Notes: generated from the sequence alone by a model not told the origin. A stretch of DNA of 48,233 nt from an uncultured Porphyromonadaceae bacterium (GCA_900545915.1 URAV01000029.1:1-48233); one strand, 5' to 3'; positions 1 through 9,432 are shown, counted from the stretch's first letter. Translations and numbers: made by a program.

Positions 1-60
1 ATCGGTTATGATATTACAGCAAAGCAATCCGAATAGTGTAAATAGAATTTTGTGATTCAT
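1..60 (-). CDS. Truncated lipoprotein N-terminus (left edge)
   Basis: Reading the minus strand from 60 down to the edge gives an open frame of 20 codons that starts MNHKILFTLFGLLCC. This is a short basic n-region, a hydrophobic stretch and a lipobox-like LLCC, as in a lipoprotein signal peptide. The rest of the gene lies outside the window, so its function cannot be told. The 120 bases upstream, to the hairpin at 181-215, hold no other gene and would contain its promoter and leader. The call rests only on the signal-peptide look and on the start codon position. Confidence 0.55.
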   Translation of the reverse strand, partial: MNHKILFTLFGLLCCNIITD

Positions 61-180
61 CTTATTTATATGTTTTGAGTTCGTCCGTGAAAATATTTCT
101 CTTTAAGTGTTTCGACAATATAAATAGATGTAGACAGCTTTTTTATAGATAAAATGCTTGTTTGTTTTTTATATGATAAA

Positions 181-215
181 GAAAAGCGGAGAATAAAATC
201 TATTCTCCGCTTTTC
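181..215. terminator. Strong bidirectional terminator hairpin
   Basis: Two perfect 15-base arms (181-195 and 201-215) enclose a 5-base loop. Arm sequence is GAAAAGCGGAGAATA. On the minus strand the hairpin starts 24 bases after the lpxA stop and is followed by TTTATC, so it should end the efflux-lpxA transcript. T-rich sequence also follows on the plus strand. Confidence 0.8.
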
Positions 216-238
216 TTTATCACTTGTTTTTAATAAAA

Positions 239-1018
239 TCAAATTGTGATACCGATAATTCCTTTATCGGAACTTTCAATGAAATTGATCAAATATTTGA
301 TTTCCGGACTTTCAGGAATCAATTCCTTGATTCTGAGAAGAGCATTTTCGAGACTTGTACCGCATTGGTATATTTGACGGTATGCCTTCGCAATATCATC
401 TACTATATTGTCCTTAAATCCTCCGGCTTTAGACATCAATACCGCGTTAATTCCATAATAAGTAATCGGATTGTGAGCAGCGACAATAAAAGGAGGTACG
501 TCTTTGTTGGCACGGCAACCGTCCCGTAAAAGAGACCAACTACCCACATGGCATCCGTGTTTCAGAATAACACCGCTTCCCAATATTGCTTTATCATCGA
601 GTTTACAATTTCCTGCGGTTTTAGTGCCATTTCCTAAGATACAATCATTCCCGATATAAGTATCATGGGCGATATGTACACCTTCTAATAGAAAGTTTCC
701 ATTACCGATAACAGTACTATCTCCTTTATTTGTTGCACGGTTGATAATGACTTTTTCCCGAATTGTATTGTTGTCTCCGATGATTAAAAGAGTTTCATCG
801 CCTTTAAATTTGAAATCTTGTGGCGCGGCTCCGACGATTGCAGCTTGGTAAACGATATTGTTATTTCCCATACGAGTCCCATCCAGAATACTGGCATAAG
901 GCATAATCGTACAATTGTCACCGATCTCTACATTTTTATCGATGTACGCAAACGGGTGAATAGTGACATTTTTCCCGATTTTTGCGCTTGAATCGATATA
1001 AGCTAATGGACTAATCAT
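239..1018 (-). CDS. lpxA: LpxA-family acyl-[ACP]--UDP-GlcNAc O-acyltransferase
   Basis: The 259-residue product is a left-handed beta-helix protein with hexapeptide repeats through roughly residues 1-190, followed by the helical C-terminal tail typical of LpxA. LpxA transfers a hydroxyacyl chain from ACP to the 3-OH of UDP-GlcNAc, the first step of lipid A synthesis in the cytosol. The HIAHD motif is present, and its second His (about residue 118) aligns with catalytic His125 of E. coli LpxA. DVPPFIV and the YGIN segment also match the family. The gene follows the TolC-like gene by 23 bases and is the last gene of the efflux operon. Bacteroidales usually keep lpxA beside an lpxC-fabZ fusion, so this copy away from that cluster may be a paralogue. 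The family is clear; the exact acyl donor and role are inferred. Confidence 0.8.
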   Translation of the reverse strand: MISPLAYIDSSAKIGKNVTIHPFAYIDKNVEIGDNCTIMPYASILDGTRMGNNNIVYQAAIVGAAPQDFKFKGDETLLIIGDNNTIREKVIINRATNKGDSTVIGNGNFLLEGVHIAHDTYIGNDCILGNGTKTAGNCKLDDKAILGSGVILKHGCHVGSWSLLRDGCRANKDVPPFIVAAHNPITYYGINAVLMSKAGGFKDNIVDDIAKAYRQIYQCGTSLENALLRIKELIPESPEIKYLINFIESSDKGIIGITI

Positions 1019-1041
1019 ATTACATGGAATTTAGGGTTAAT

Positions 1042-2430
1042 TTATTCTGTTCGTCCTCCACCTAATGCGTGGTATAAATTTACGACAGCTTGTATGCGTT
1101 GGAACTCATCCGATATTCCGGATAATTGGGCGCTTAACAATGATTGCTGTGCCGTAAGAACTTCTAAATAAGTAGAAGTTCCTAAAGTTAGCAATTGTTG
1201 TGTATATTCGACCGATTTTTCTAAGGAATTTATTTGTTTTTCCCGTTGGATGGTCTTCTCGTTAGCTGCTTGATATTGATAAAGGGCATTGCTGACTTCA
1301 CTTCCTGCATTTAGTATAGATTGCTGGAAATTGAGAGCTGCAATCTCTTGTTGCGCTTTGGCTGTTTTCAGTTTTGCTAAGTTAGCACCTCGATAAAATA
1401 AAGGTTGAGTCAAAGTTCCAAGAGCAGACATGATCATTTTGGGGACATCGAAAATCGGCATCCCTGTGACACTATTTGTCCATCCTAACGTTCCTGTTAT
1501 AGATATTTGTGGATAGAAAGCCGATCGTGCTTGATTTGTACTGTAATAAGCTCCGGCCAAAGACATTTCAGCAGCTTTTACATCTGGACGATTAGCTAAT
1601 AATTGTATAGGAACTCCGGAATTAAGTACTTCGGGAAGTTTTTGTTCTTCTAATGTTCCTCTTTTGATTTTTTGCGGAGCTTCTTTAAGAACGAGAGAAA
1701 GAGAATTTTCTGTTTCTCTGATTTGTTGTTTCAAATCAGGTATTGAAGCTTTGATCATATAACTGTTGGCTTCGCTCTGTACGATTGCCGCCTCATTAAC
1801 CATTCCGGCTTCTTTCATCGACCGCATGGTCTCGATACTTTTATCCCAGATGATAGAAGTTTCTTCGGTTATAGCCAATTGTTTGTCCAACATCAGTAAT
1901 GTGTAGTAGCAATTTGCAATTGTTGCTATTACCTGTGTTTGTACAGCCTGTTTATAAGCTTTACTTTGTAATAAAGCCACTTTGGCACCTCGCTTTGAAT
2001 TAAGAAGTTTCCCGAACAAGTCGATCTCCCAACTTGCAGATATAGGGAGCGTATAAGTCCAGCTTCTTTTAGATCCTTCTAAATGGCTGACTCCTCCTTG
2101 TGGTGCAATTGCAAGAGAAGGAGCATAAGCCAGCCGTGCCGACATAAGTCCGGCTTCGGCTGCTTTTACATTTTGTATTGCACTTTGTAGATCCGTATTT
2201 TGCTCTAAACCTAATCGGATGAGAGCTTGTAATTGGGGATCAGTGAAGACTTGTTCCCAAGGTAAATTACCCATATTCGTCGTATCCGAAGCGAGAGTAT
2301 CGTTATCTGATACCGGATCTCGATACAACCCTTGCATGTCCACTTCAGGACGATCATAGGATTTATATATGTGACAGCTACTCATCATGGCTGTCAGACA
2401 TACAGTATATAAAATTATTTGTTTCTTCAT
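1042..2430 (-). CDS. TolC/OprM-type outer-membrane efflux lipoprotein
   Basis: The product is the outer-membrane factor of an RND efflux system (OEP family, NodT-like), forming the exit duct across the outer membrane. I chose the ATG at 2430, giving 462 residues, because it starts MKKQIILYTVCLTAMMSSC, a lipoprotein signal peptide with a Cys at about 19. A further upstream ATG at 2493 would add 21 charged residues and overlap the pump gene. Two homologous OEP halves are visible: an N-terminal half with NLPWEQVFTDPQLQALI and ASWEIDLFGKL, and a C-terminal half with LANRPDVKAAEMSLAGAYYS and a heptad-rich helix ending near YLEVLTAQQSLLSAQL. It sits between the pump gene and lpxA on one transcript. 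Confidence 0.9.
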   Translation of the reverse strand: MKKQIILYTVCLTAMMSSCHIYKSYDRPEVDMQGLYRDPVSDNDTLASDTTNMGNLPWEQVFTDPQLQALIRLGLEQNTDLQSAIQNVKAAEAGLMSARLAYAPSLAIAPQGGVSHLEGSKRSWTYTLPISASWEIDLFGKLLNSKRGAKVALLQSKAYKQAVQTQVIATIANCYYTLLMLDKQLAITEETSIIWDKSIETMRSMKEAGMVNEAAIVQSEANSYMIKASIPDLKQQIRETENSLSLVLKEAPQKIKRGTLEEQKLPEVLNSGVPIQLLANRPDVKAAEMSLAGAYYSTNQARSAFYPQISITGTLGWTNSVTGMPIFDVPKMIMSALGTLTQPLFYRGANLAKLKTAKAQQEIAALNFQQSILNAGSEVSNALYQYQAANEKTIQREKQINSLEKSVEYTQQLLTLGTSTYLEVLTAQQSLLSAQLSGISDEFQRIQAVVNLYHALGGGRTE

Positions 2431-2455
2431 CTTTTTTTCTTTAATGTGAAAACCT

Positions 2456-5400
2456 TTATTTGGTATATTGTTCAATCTCTGCCTCGATCTCACTATTGTC
2501 CGTATCGTGCCATTCGATAGGTTTGAATTTTTCTTGTATTATTTCAAATATAACGAAAAGGGCAGGTACGATAAAGATCTGACAAATCATACCGATGAAC
2601 ATACCTCCTACAGCTCCTGTTCCTAACGTGCTGTTTCCGTTTGCTCCTACACCGTGAGCGAACATCATGGGAAGAAGTCCTATAACCATAGCCAAGGATG
2701 TCATAAGAATAGGACGTAAACGAGCTGCTGCTCCTTGTATGGCTGAATCGACGATGCTCATACCCGTTTTTCTACGGTCAAGGGCAAATTCGACGATAAG
2801 AATTGCGTTCTTTGCCAACAATCCGACCAACATGATTAGAGCGATTTGCAGGTAAATATTGTTTTCTACACTCATCATCCGGGCGAAAATGAAACTTCCT
2901 GCTAATCCAAATGGTATGGAAAGTATTACTGCCAACGGAAGAATATAACTTTCATACTGGGCACTTAATAACAGATATACGAAAACAAGACATAAAGCAA
3001 AGATTATCACTGTGGTATTTGCTCCGGTACTTTGTTCTTCCCTTGTTATACCTGAAAATTCGTATCCATATCCGACAGGTAATGTTTCGGCAGCTACTTC
3101 TTCTATGACCTTGATCGCATCTCCTGAGCTGACTCCGGGAACGGGTGAACCGTTTACTTTCATAGAAGTGTACATGTTGAAACGAGTGATATTGTCCGGA
3201 CCATATACTTTCTTTAATGTCACAAATTGAGTAATCGGAGCCATTTCATTACCGTTGCGCACTTTGATACTGTTTAGTGTTTCCGGACTGATACGGCTTT
3301 GCGGATCAGCTTGGATCATAACACGGTATAGTTTACCGAAACGGTTGAAGTTTGAAGAATACAAACCTCCGTAATATCCTTGTAATGTAGTGAGGATATC
3401 TTTCGGACTGATACCGGCTTGCTTACATTTTGCCGCATCGATGTCGATCATGTATTGGGGGAATACCGGGCTAAATGCTGTTTGCGCTGCGGCAATTTCC
3501 GGACGTGCATTCAGCTTTGCAAGGAAATTTTGAGCAACTTCGAAGAAATCGTTCAAGTCTCCTCCGGTTTTGTCTTGTAAATTGAGCTCGAAACCGCTAC
3601 TTACTCCATAACCCGGAATCATAGGAGGTGCAAAGAAAAGAATCTGGCCTTCATTAAATGTTTGGGCAGCTTTCCCATATAACATTTTAATGATATTATC
3701 CGAACTTTCTTCCGAGCTACGCTCTTTCCAATCTTTTAGTTTGACGATGATAGATCCATAAGAATTACCCTGTCCTGCAACAAAGTTATATCCCGTAATT
3801 TGAGTTCGCCCTTTTACGGCCGGGATAGCAGCGATCATGCTGTCAACTTTTTGCATCATGGCATCGGTACGTTCCATAGATGTTCCGGGAGGCATAGATA
3901 CCATAGCAAAGATTGTTCCTGTATCTTCGTTGGGTACTAACCCTGTCGGGGTTGATCTCATCAAGAAAACTAATACTATAACGCTAAGAGCTACCGTTCC
4001 CATAGAAAGCCATTTATGATTTATGAAGAACGATGTCTGGCGTTTATATTTTTTGAGTACAATATCGTATGCCGTGTTGAAAGAAGTGTGAAAACGGTCT
4101 ATTAAACTCATTTTCTTTTCTCCTTCTTTCTGATGAGGTTTCAGGAACAAAGCACATAATGCCGGACTAAGGGTCAACGCATTGATAGCTGAGAACCCGA
4201 TGGCTATGGCCATAGTCAATCCGAATTGGCGGTAGAATGTACCGGATGTACCTCCCATAAAACTTACAGGGATAAATACGGACATCATTACCAATGTAAT
4301 AGAAACGATAGCGCCTCCTAATTCACTCATGGCATCGATGGAAGCTTTACGGGATGATTTATATCCCTGATCAAGTTTCGCATGGACGCCCTCGACGACG
4401 ACTATCGCATCATCGACGACTATCGCAATGGCAAGCACCATAGCACATAGTGTCAACAAGTTCAAACTAAATCCGATCAGGTACAAAGCAAAGAATGTAC
4501 CGATGAGGGCTACCGGGATAGCGATAGCCGGGATCAATGTAGAACGGAAGTCTTGTAAGAATATATATACTACGAAGAATACGAGAATAAATGCTTCGAT
4601 TAATGTTTTGATAACCTCTTCGATAGAGGCGAAAAGGAAGTCATTGGCATTTAATAAGACTTCGGTTTTTATTCCTGACGGGAATTGTTTTTCCGCTTGA
4701 GCAAGATATGCTTCTATATCTTTGATGATTTGGGTTGCATTCGATCCGGCTGTCTGGAATATGATCGTGGTTACACCGGTATGCCCGTTGACTTTGTTGT
4801 CGAACCCGTATGTCAATCGTCCGAGTTCAATGGTAGCAATGTCCTTTAATCGTAGAATTTCTCCGTTTTCAGTAGCTTTGATAACAATGTCTCCAAACTC
4901 TTCTTCGGTTTGTAAACGTCCCTTATATCGCATGACATATTGAAACGACTGATTTCCGTTTTCACCGAATTGACCTGGTGCAGCTTCGATGTTTTGTTCT
5001 GCTAAAGCGGCGGATACGTCGGTAGGCATCAATTTATATTGTGCCATGACATCCGGTTTCAACCAGATACGCATGGAATAGTCTGCACCCATCACCATTG
5101 CATCTCCGACACCGGGAATACGTTTTACTTCAGGTATGATATTAATATTTGCATAGTTTTCGAGAAATTTTATATCGTATCGATCATCTGCACTATAAAT
5201 AGCAAATCCTAACAACATACTGGTTTGACGTTTCTGTGTCGTCACACCGATTTGGGTAACTTCTGACGGCAAGAACCCTTGAGCTTTGGTAACACGGTTT
5301 TGTACGTTTACGGCAGCCATATCCGGATCTGTTCCCTGTTTGAAATAGACCTCGATACTTGCCTCACCGTTATTAGAAGCCGTTGAGGTCATATACATCA

Positions 5401-5626
5401 TGTTTTCTACCCCGTTTATCTGTTCTTCCAGAGGTGCGATTACACTATTCAATACAGTTTGGGCATTAGCTCCGGTATAAGTTGCTGATACACGTACGGT
5501 AGGGGGGGCGATATCCGGATACTGTGTAATAGGTAAGGATACCAACCCTAATATTCCCAAAATGACTATCAAAATGGAAATAACCGTCGAAAGCACAGGG
5601 CGGTTTATAAATCTATCTAGCTTCAT
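2456..5626 (-). CDS. RND efflux pump, HAE1 (AcrB) family
   Basis: At 1056 residues this is the normal length for an AcrB/MexB-type inner-membrane proton antiporter. It starts MKLDRFINRPVLSTVIS, the usual amphipathic helix and TM1, followed by the first periplasmic porter domain. TM4 carries the proton-relay pair Asp405-Asp406 (IVVDDAIVVVE), and the TM10 lysine equivalent of AcrB Lys940 is at about 939 (GLLAKNAILIVEFA). The order adaptor-pump-outer-membrane factor, with short gaps (27 bases to the adaptor gene), supports one tripartite complex. Substrates cannot be read from sequence; detergents, bile acids or antibiotics would be usual for the family. The C-terminus is a short acidic cytosolic tail. 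Confidence 0.95.
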   Translation of the reverse strand: MKLDRFINRPVLSTVISILIVILGILGLVSLPITQYPDIAPPTVRVSATYTGANAQTVLNSVIAPLEEQINGVENMMYMTSTASNNGEASIEVYFKQGTDPDMAAVNVQNRVTKAQGFLPSEVTQIGVTTQKRQTSMLLGFAIYSADDRYDIKFLENYANINIIPEVKRIPGVGDAMVMGADYSMRIWLKPDVMAQYKLMPTDVSAALAEQNIEAAPGQFGENGNQSFQYVMRYKGRLQTEEEFGDIVIKATENGEILRLKDIATIELGRLTYGFDNKVNGHTGVTTIIFQTAGSNATQIIKDIEAYLAQAEKQFPSGIKTEVLLNANDFLFASIEEVIKTLIEAFILVFFVVYIFLQDFRSTLIPAIAIPVALIGTFFALYLIGFSLNLLTLCAMVLAIAIVVDDAIVVVEGVHAKLDQGYKSSRKASIDAMSELGGAIVSITLVMMSVFIPVSFMGGTSGTFYRQFGLTMAIAIGFSAINALTLSPALCALFLKPHQKEGEKKMSLIDRFHTSFNTAYDIVLKKYKRQTSFFINHKWLSMGTVALSVIVLVFLMRSTPTGLVPNEDTGTIFAMVSMPPGTSMERTDAMMQKVDSMIAAIPAVKGRTQITGYNFVAGQGNSYGSIIVKLKDWKERSSEESSDNIIKMLYGKAAQTFNEGQILFFAPPMIPGYGVSSGFELNLQDKTGGDLNDFFEVAQNFLAKLNARPEIAAAQTAFSPVFPQYMIDIDAAKCKQAGISPKDILTTLQGYYGGLYSSNFNRFGKLYRVMIQADPQSRISPETLNSIKVRNGNEMAPITQFVTLKKVYGPDNITRFNMYTSMKVNGSPVPGVSSGDAIKVIEEVAAETLPVGYGYEFSGITREEQSTGANTTVIIFALCLVFVYLLLSAQYESYILPLAVILSIPFGLAGSFIFARMMSVENNIYLQIALIMLVGLLAKNAILIVEFALDRRKTGMSIVDSAIQGAAARLRPILMTSLAMVIGLLPMMFAHGVGANGNSTLGTGAVGGMFIGMICQIFIVPALFVIFEIIQEKFKPIEWHDTDNSEIEAEIEQYTK

Positions 5627-5653
5627 ATCTTTATTATACTGTTTATGAATTTA

Positions 5654-6844
5654 TTATTTATTTTTCCCGGCAGCTTGTGTTTGTGTCATCGCTTTCAGTT
5701 TAGCTGCAGCTTCTTCGGGTGAGATCGGTTTTATTTGAGCACCGTCTTTCAGGGTACCTGCACCTTCAAGAACAATTCTGTCTCCCGCTTTCAGTCCTGA
5801 CGTTACTACAAAGTTTTTCCCGTCATCTACATTTAGGATTTTTATTTCCGTATTTTTTACGGTAGAGTCATCTTGTACGATATATACAAATCGTTTATCT
5901 TGCATTTCGTATGTTGCAGCTTGTGGAACTAAAATGGCTGAATCAAGCTTTATCGGAACAAGTATATCTCCTGTATTTCCGCTACGAAGCAACTGGTCGG
6001 GATTTTGGAATGCAGCGCGCAAGTTGGAAGTTCCTGTTGATTGATCTATGATTCCGCTGATTGTAGCGATTTTTCCTTTTTTACTATACAAAGTTCCGTC
6101 GGATAATTTTAGTTGTACTTCCGGAAGATTTTGTACCAAATTGTTTGCTCCATGTTCACGTGCCAATTCGAGAATTTGTTTTTCGTTTAATGAGAAATAG
6201 GCAAACATCTCGGAGTTATCGGAAACGGTCGTTAATGGAGTTGCCGAGCTAGGACTTACCAAACTTCCTACACGTAGGGGAATTGTACCGACAACACCGT
6301 TAGACGGACTGACCACCTTAGTATATGATAAATTTTGTTTGGCATTGATTAATTGAGCTTTTGCTTGTGCCAATGCTGCTTTTTGAGTAGCCAGAGTATT
6401 GAATGCCATTTGTTTATCATAATCGCTGATAATGTTCTTTTTTGCCAGTTCCGCTTTGTTGTCTGCTGTTAGTTGGGCTGTAGCCACATTAGCTTCAGCA
6501 ACTTTAACTGCTGCTTCGGCAACTTTAACTGCTTCTTCATATTGGACAGGATCTATAACGAATAGAAGTTGTCCTTTGTGAACAGTTGCACCTTCATCTA
6601 CACAAAGTTGTGTAATGAATCCGCTGACATTAGGTCTGATTTCTATATCCTGACGACCCTTGATTGTTGCCGGATAGGAAGTATTCAGTTCTACTGATTC
6701 CGGTTGTAAAGTGGTGACAGGGTATTCTTTTACCATGTTAAACCCACTTTGTTGTTGTTTACCGCATGAAAAAAGTGACAAGCATATTGCTGTCGATAAA
6801 ATTACTCGTTGTGATTGAATAATCATAGCTTTCCGAATTTTCAT
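5654..6844 (-). CDS. RND periplasmic adaptor (membrane fusion protein)
   Basis: This 396-residue protein is an AcrA/HlyD-type adaptor linking pump and outer-membrane duct. A lipoprotein signal (ICLSLFSCGKQ, Cys at about 27) would anchor it to a membrane. A beta-barrel/lipoyl half-motif (IEIRPNVSGFITQLCVDEG) is followed by an Ala-rich coiled-coil hairpin around residues 100-170, then the second lipoyl half (KVVSPSNGVVGTIPLRVGSL), and a membrane-proximal domain with LKAGDRIVLEGAGTLKDG. It is the first gene of the operon. The first ATG is used here; the in-frame ATG six codons later also precedes the whole signal peptide. The 275-base upstream gap holds candidate operators described separately. 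Confidence 0.93.
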   Translation of the reverse strand: MKIRKAMIIQSQRVILSTAICLSLFSCGKQQQSGFNMVKEYPVTTLQPESVELNTSYPATIKGRQDIEIRPNVSGFITQLCVDEGATVHKGQLLFVIDPVQYEEAVKVAEAAVKVAEANVATAQLTADNKAELAKKNIISDYDKQMAFNTLATQKAALAQAKAQLINAKQNLSYTKVVSPSNGVVGTIPLRVGSLVSPSSATPLTTVSDNSEMFAYFSLNEKQILELAREHGANNLVQNLPEVQLKLSDGTLYSKKGKIATISGIIDQSTGTSNLRAAFQNPDQLLRSGNTGDILVPIKLDSAILVPQAATYEMQDKRFVYIVQDDSTVKNTEIKILNVDDGKNFVVTSGLKAGDRIVLEGAGTLKDGAQIKPISPEEAAAKLKAMTQTQAAGKNK

Positions 6845-6981
6845 ATTTGTCTTAATATTGATATATCTAATACCTATTTTTTAAAGTAAGGAATAGAATG
6901 TATTGTGCCGTTACGGAATCGACTTCCCTACGTGAATTTACCAATCTTCTATACCTTAAAAATTCAAACAATCTAAATTTG

Positions 6982-6995
6982 GGTACAAATGTACC
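6982..6995. promoter_or_regulatory. Palindrome overlapping candidate -7 box of the efflux operon
   Basis: GGTACA-AA-TGTACC is a perfect 14-base palindrome. Read on the minus strand it contains TACATTTG (6986-6993), a match to the Bacteroidetes -7 consensus TAnnTTTG, about 140 bases upstream of the adaptor start. A good TTTG -33 box at the usual spacing was not seen. A repressor bound here would block the operon; this is inference. Confidence 0.35.
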
Positions 6996-7058
6996 GTGAT
7001 AAAAGGAATTGTATTTTGATATATGTCAAAAATATTTCTTTTCAGATTGTAAATCTCG

Positions 7059-7117
7059 TTAAATGCTGTGTTAAATTAACGATTTTGACTCTTATAAATT
7101 AACATATCGGTTAATTT
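7059..7117. promoter_or_regulatory. Cluster of GTTAA/TTAAC palindromes, possible regulator operator
   Basis: Several symmetric GTTAA sites are packed in 59 bases. One is GTTAAATTAAC (7070-7080). Another is AAATTAAC-N6-GTTAATTT (7096-7117), whose arms and 6-base gap resemble Crp/Fnr half-site geometry. A single GTTAA lies at 7059. The cluster sits between the Crp/Fnr-like gene and the efflux operon, so it may be the operator of that regulator. The 7096-7117 hairpin directly follows the regulator gene and could instead be a weak terminator. Confidence 0.3.
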
Positions 7118-7119
7118 AT

Positions 7120-7716
7120 TTAAAGCGGATATTTTTCAGAACGTATTCGGCTGATCGTTTCTTGGGTGATTCCTAAGAATGAGGCGATTTGTCCTAATGT
7201 AGCTCGTTGTAATAAACGAGGGTAACGTGTCACGACCCATTCATACCTTTCACGGGCGCTTCTGCATTGTAAATTGATGATTCTTTCTTCCAGAAAATAG
7301 CTGTAATCGAGCAGAATGCGGTTTATGCGTTGTGCTGTTGTAATATCTTTTATTTTTAAAGGCTGTGAAAATAAATTGATATTTATGGTTATTACATAAG
7401 AATCTTCGAGGAACTCGATGATTTTAGGCAGTTCGGGCTTATTGATTTGCGAATTGAGGCAGAGGATCAAGTCTTGATCAAAAGCAAATGAAAAAGTAAT
7501 CTCTTTTCCATCTTTAAGATAAAAAACCCTGGCGCCGCCTTGGGAGATAATATATATATGCTCTTCGATCTCTTTTACACTACTGATAATTTCTCCTTTT
7601 TTGTAGAAATTTTCCGATAATATGGATTTTAATTTCTCTCTGTCTTCTTGGGGCAAAACTGAAATCGATTCATTTAGATAATCGATATTGTTATATTTTA
7701 ACTCCATGTGCCGCAT
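7120..7716 (-). CDS. Crp/Fnr-family transcriptional regulator
   Basis: The 198-residue product has an N-terminal cyclic-nucleotide-binding-type beta-roll (about residues 20-120, with LKDGKEITFSFAFDQDLI) and a C-terminal winged helix-turn-helix (about 155-198) whose recognition helix reads LGQIASFLGITQETISRIR. The SARERYEWVVTRYP segment before the HTH is typical of Bacteroidetes Crp/Fnr regulators. The beta-roll lacks an obvious full cAMP phosphate-binding cassette, and no Cys cluster for an Fe-S centre is seen, so the ligand is unknown. The in-frame ATG at residue 4 is an equally likely start. It lies 275 bases upstream of the efflux operon in the same direction, so control of that operon is plausible but unproven. 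Confidence 0.88.
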   Translation of the reverse strand: MRHMELKYNNIDYLNESISVLPQEDREKLKSILSENFYKKGEIISSVKEIEEHIYIISQGGARVFYLKDGKEITFSFAFDQDLILCLNSQINKPELPKIIEFLEDSYVITININLFSQPLKIKDITTAQRINRILLDYSYFLEERIINLQCRSARERYEWVVTRYPRLLQRATLGQIASFLGITQETISRIRSEKYPL

Positions 7717-7730
7717 TTATTGATTGTTCG

Positions 7731-7738
7731 CAAATATA
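7731..7738 (-). promoter_or_regulatory. Candidate -7 box for the Crp/Fnr-like gene
   Basis: On the minus strand the bases read TATATTTG, an exact match to TAnnTTTG, 15 bases before the first ATG of the regulator gene. The -33 region is weak. Confidence 0.35.
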
Positions 7739-7806
7739 GAGAATATAAACGGTAAAGAATGCAAGTTCTTCTTAAAAACGTCTATAATATAAAAATCTGT
7801 AAAACT

Positions 7807-9432
7807 TTAATTTTCGGCGATAAAGACCGGTACATGAATTTGTGTTTCAGGTTCGAACCCAAACCAATAGTTTCCCGATTTGTAAGGCAGGCGGCAAAGT
7901 TTTAGGGAATCTTTATATTTCCCTTGTAAAATATTCCATGCAGACGGGGGATTTTGATGTTTTGTCATGACTCTTTCCGCAGGAGCTTTTTTTAAGGAAA
8001 GTCCGGCAGTAATCCATGCAACAGACACGTGGATAGTATGTTCGGGATATACCTGTTTACAAAAGTCATAAAGGAGCAAACCTCTTTTCTCTATACTTAA
8101 AGGCTTATCTATTACATCGGAAGCGATAAGAAAGTTCAAAAAACTTTTTAAAAATCCGGGTTCTGATAATATCATTTGGCGTGTGATCTTTTGCCAGACA
8201 GGAGTGTTGTAGTAACCATCAAGTAGCCGGGATAATTGTCTTGCGTATTGTAATTCTTCGGTGGTTATTTCGTTTGTTTCCAATACTTCGTATGGAGGAT
8301 AAGGAGAATAACGGATACCCCATTCTTTCGCTCTTTTGCGCATTTCTGTTCCGGGTAGAACTTTTAATGATTCAAGTTGAATTTCTCCAGCTCCGAAATG
8401 GGCGAGGACATGGACGTCTTCGAATATTTGTTCTAACTTGTATAGAGGAAGTCCGGCTATCAGGTCGGCATGTGTTTCCATGTTGGTTAAAGAACATAAA
8501 TATCTCAGCCCTTCGAGAGAGCGTTGTAAATCTCCTGATCGTTGGCTTTGCATAAGTACGTTTTTATGCAAACTCTGTATTCCTGCTTCAAGGTGCAGAC
8601 TGCCGTGAGGCATATCTGCTAATGCTGTTTTAAGTTCGTCGGTCAGTAATGCCGGATGAATTTCAAGGTGAAATCGAATTTCCGGAAATTCTCGAAAAAG
8701 ATTCAGTAATTCCAGAGCACGTTTGTTGTTGTAATTGAAAGTCCTGTCCAGTACCCTGACGTTTTGTATTTTATGTTGCTGTATTATTTGCAATCTTTTT
8801 CGGATTTGTTCTACATTGATAATGCGTACAGGTTTTTCTCCTCCGCTTACGCAAAAAGCACAAGTATTGAAACAACCGCGTGTAGTTTCTAATTGAACGA
8901 ACGGTTTCTCCCAATTGAAAAATTTGCTTTTTTCGGGAGGAATCAGTTTTTCAAAATTCCGTACACGAGCTATCCCCGTATCTATATATTGTTTTTGGGA
9001 ATCGAGAAAACAAATCCCCTCTATCGTATTCCACTTTTCAGGGTTATCCCATATTTGTATCCAAAGAGGAATGTTTTCTTCACCTTCACCTCGAAATACG
9101 CAGTTTACAAATGGGGTTGAAAGTAAAAAATCTTTGTTATTTCCTAAAAATTCAGGTCCTCCCAGTATGACTTTACTATCGGGTAGTAAGGCTTTTAGCC
9201 TACAAATGATATGTAATAATGGTTCTTTATTAAACAACCATGCAGTTGCTGCGATAATATCAGGCTTGCATTTGGCGGCCGTTTTTACGATCATACCTAT
9301 ATTCTCATTGATAGTACAAGATACGATTTCCCATTCGATGTCCGGATTTTCCTTTATCTGTGCATGAATTGCCGGTAACGCCAGAGAAGCGTGGGCATAA
9401 GAACTGTTTAAATCTATCCAGAGAATTTTCAT
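7807..9432 (-). CDS. B12-binding radical SAM protein (DUF4080 type)
   Basis: This 541-residue protein has an N-terminal cobalamin-binding-type Rossmann domain (about residues 1-140, with ILWIDLNSSYAHASLALPA and KVILGGPEF) and a radical SAM domain. The [4Fe-4S] motif is CFNTCAFC, with Cys at about 187, 191 and 194 (CX3CX2C). The segment from about 370 onward fits the DUF4080 C-terminal domain found on this subfamily. Such proteins do radical methylation or other modification chemistry in the cytosol; the substrate here is unknown. It stands alone on the minus strand, divergent from the pullulanase gene. Confidence 0.88.
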   Translation of the reverse strand: MKILWIDLNSSYAHASLALPAIHAQIKENPDIEWEIVSCTINENIGMIVKTAAKCKPDIIAATAWLFNKEPLLHIICRLKALLPDSKVILGGPEFLGNNKDFLLSTPFVNCVFRGEGEENIPLWIQIWDNPEKWNTIEGICFLDSQKQYIDTGIARVRNFEKLIPPEKSKFFNWEKPFVQLETTRGCFNTCAFCVSGGEKPVRIINVEQIRKRLQIIQQHKIQNVRVLDRTFNYNNKRALELLNLFREFPEIRFHLEIHPALLTDELKTALADMPHGSLHLEAGIQSLHKNVLMQSQRSGDLQRSLEGLRYLCSLTNMETHADLIAGLPLYKLEQIFEDVHVLAHFGAGEIQLESLKVLPGTEMRKRAKEWGIRYSPYPPYEVLETNEITTEELQYARQLSRLLDGYYNTPVWQKITRQMILSEPGFLKSFLNFLIASDVIDKPLSIEKRGLLLYDFCKQVYPEHTIHVSVAWITAGLSLKKAPAERVMTKHQNPPSAWNILQGKYKDSLKLCRLPYKSGNYWFGFEPETQIHVPVFIAEN

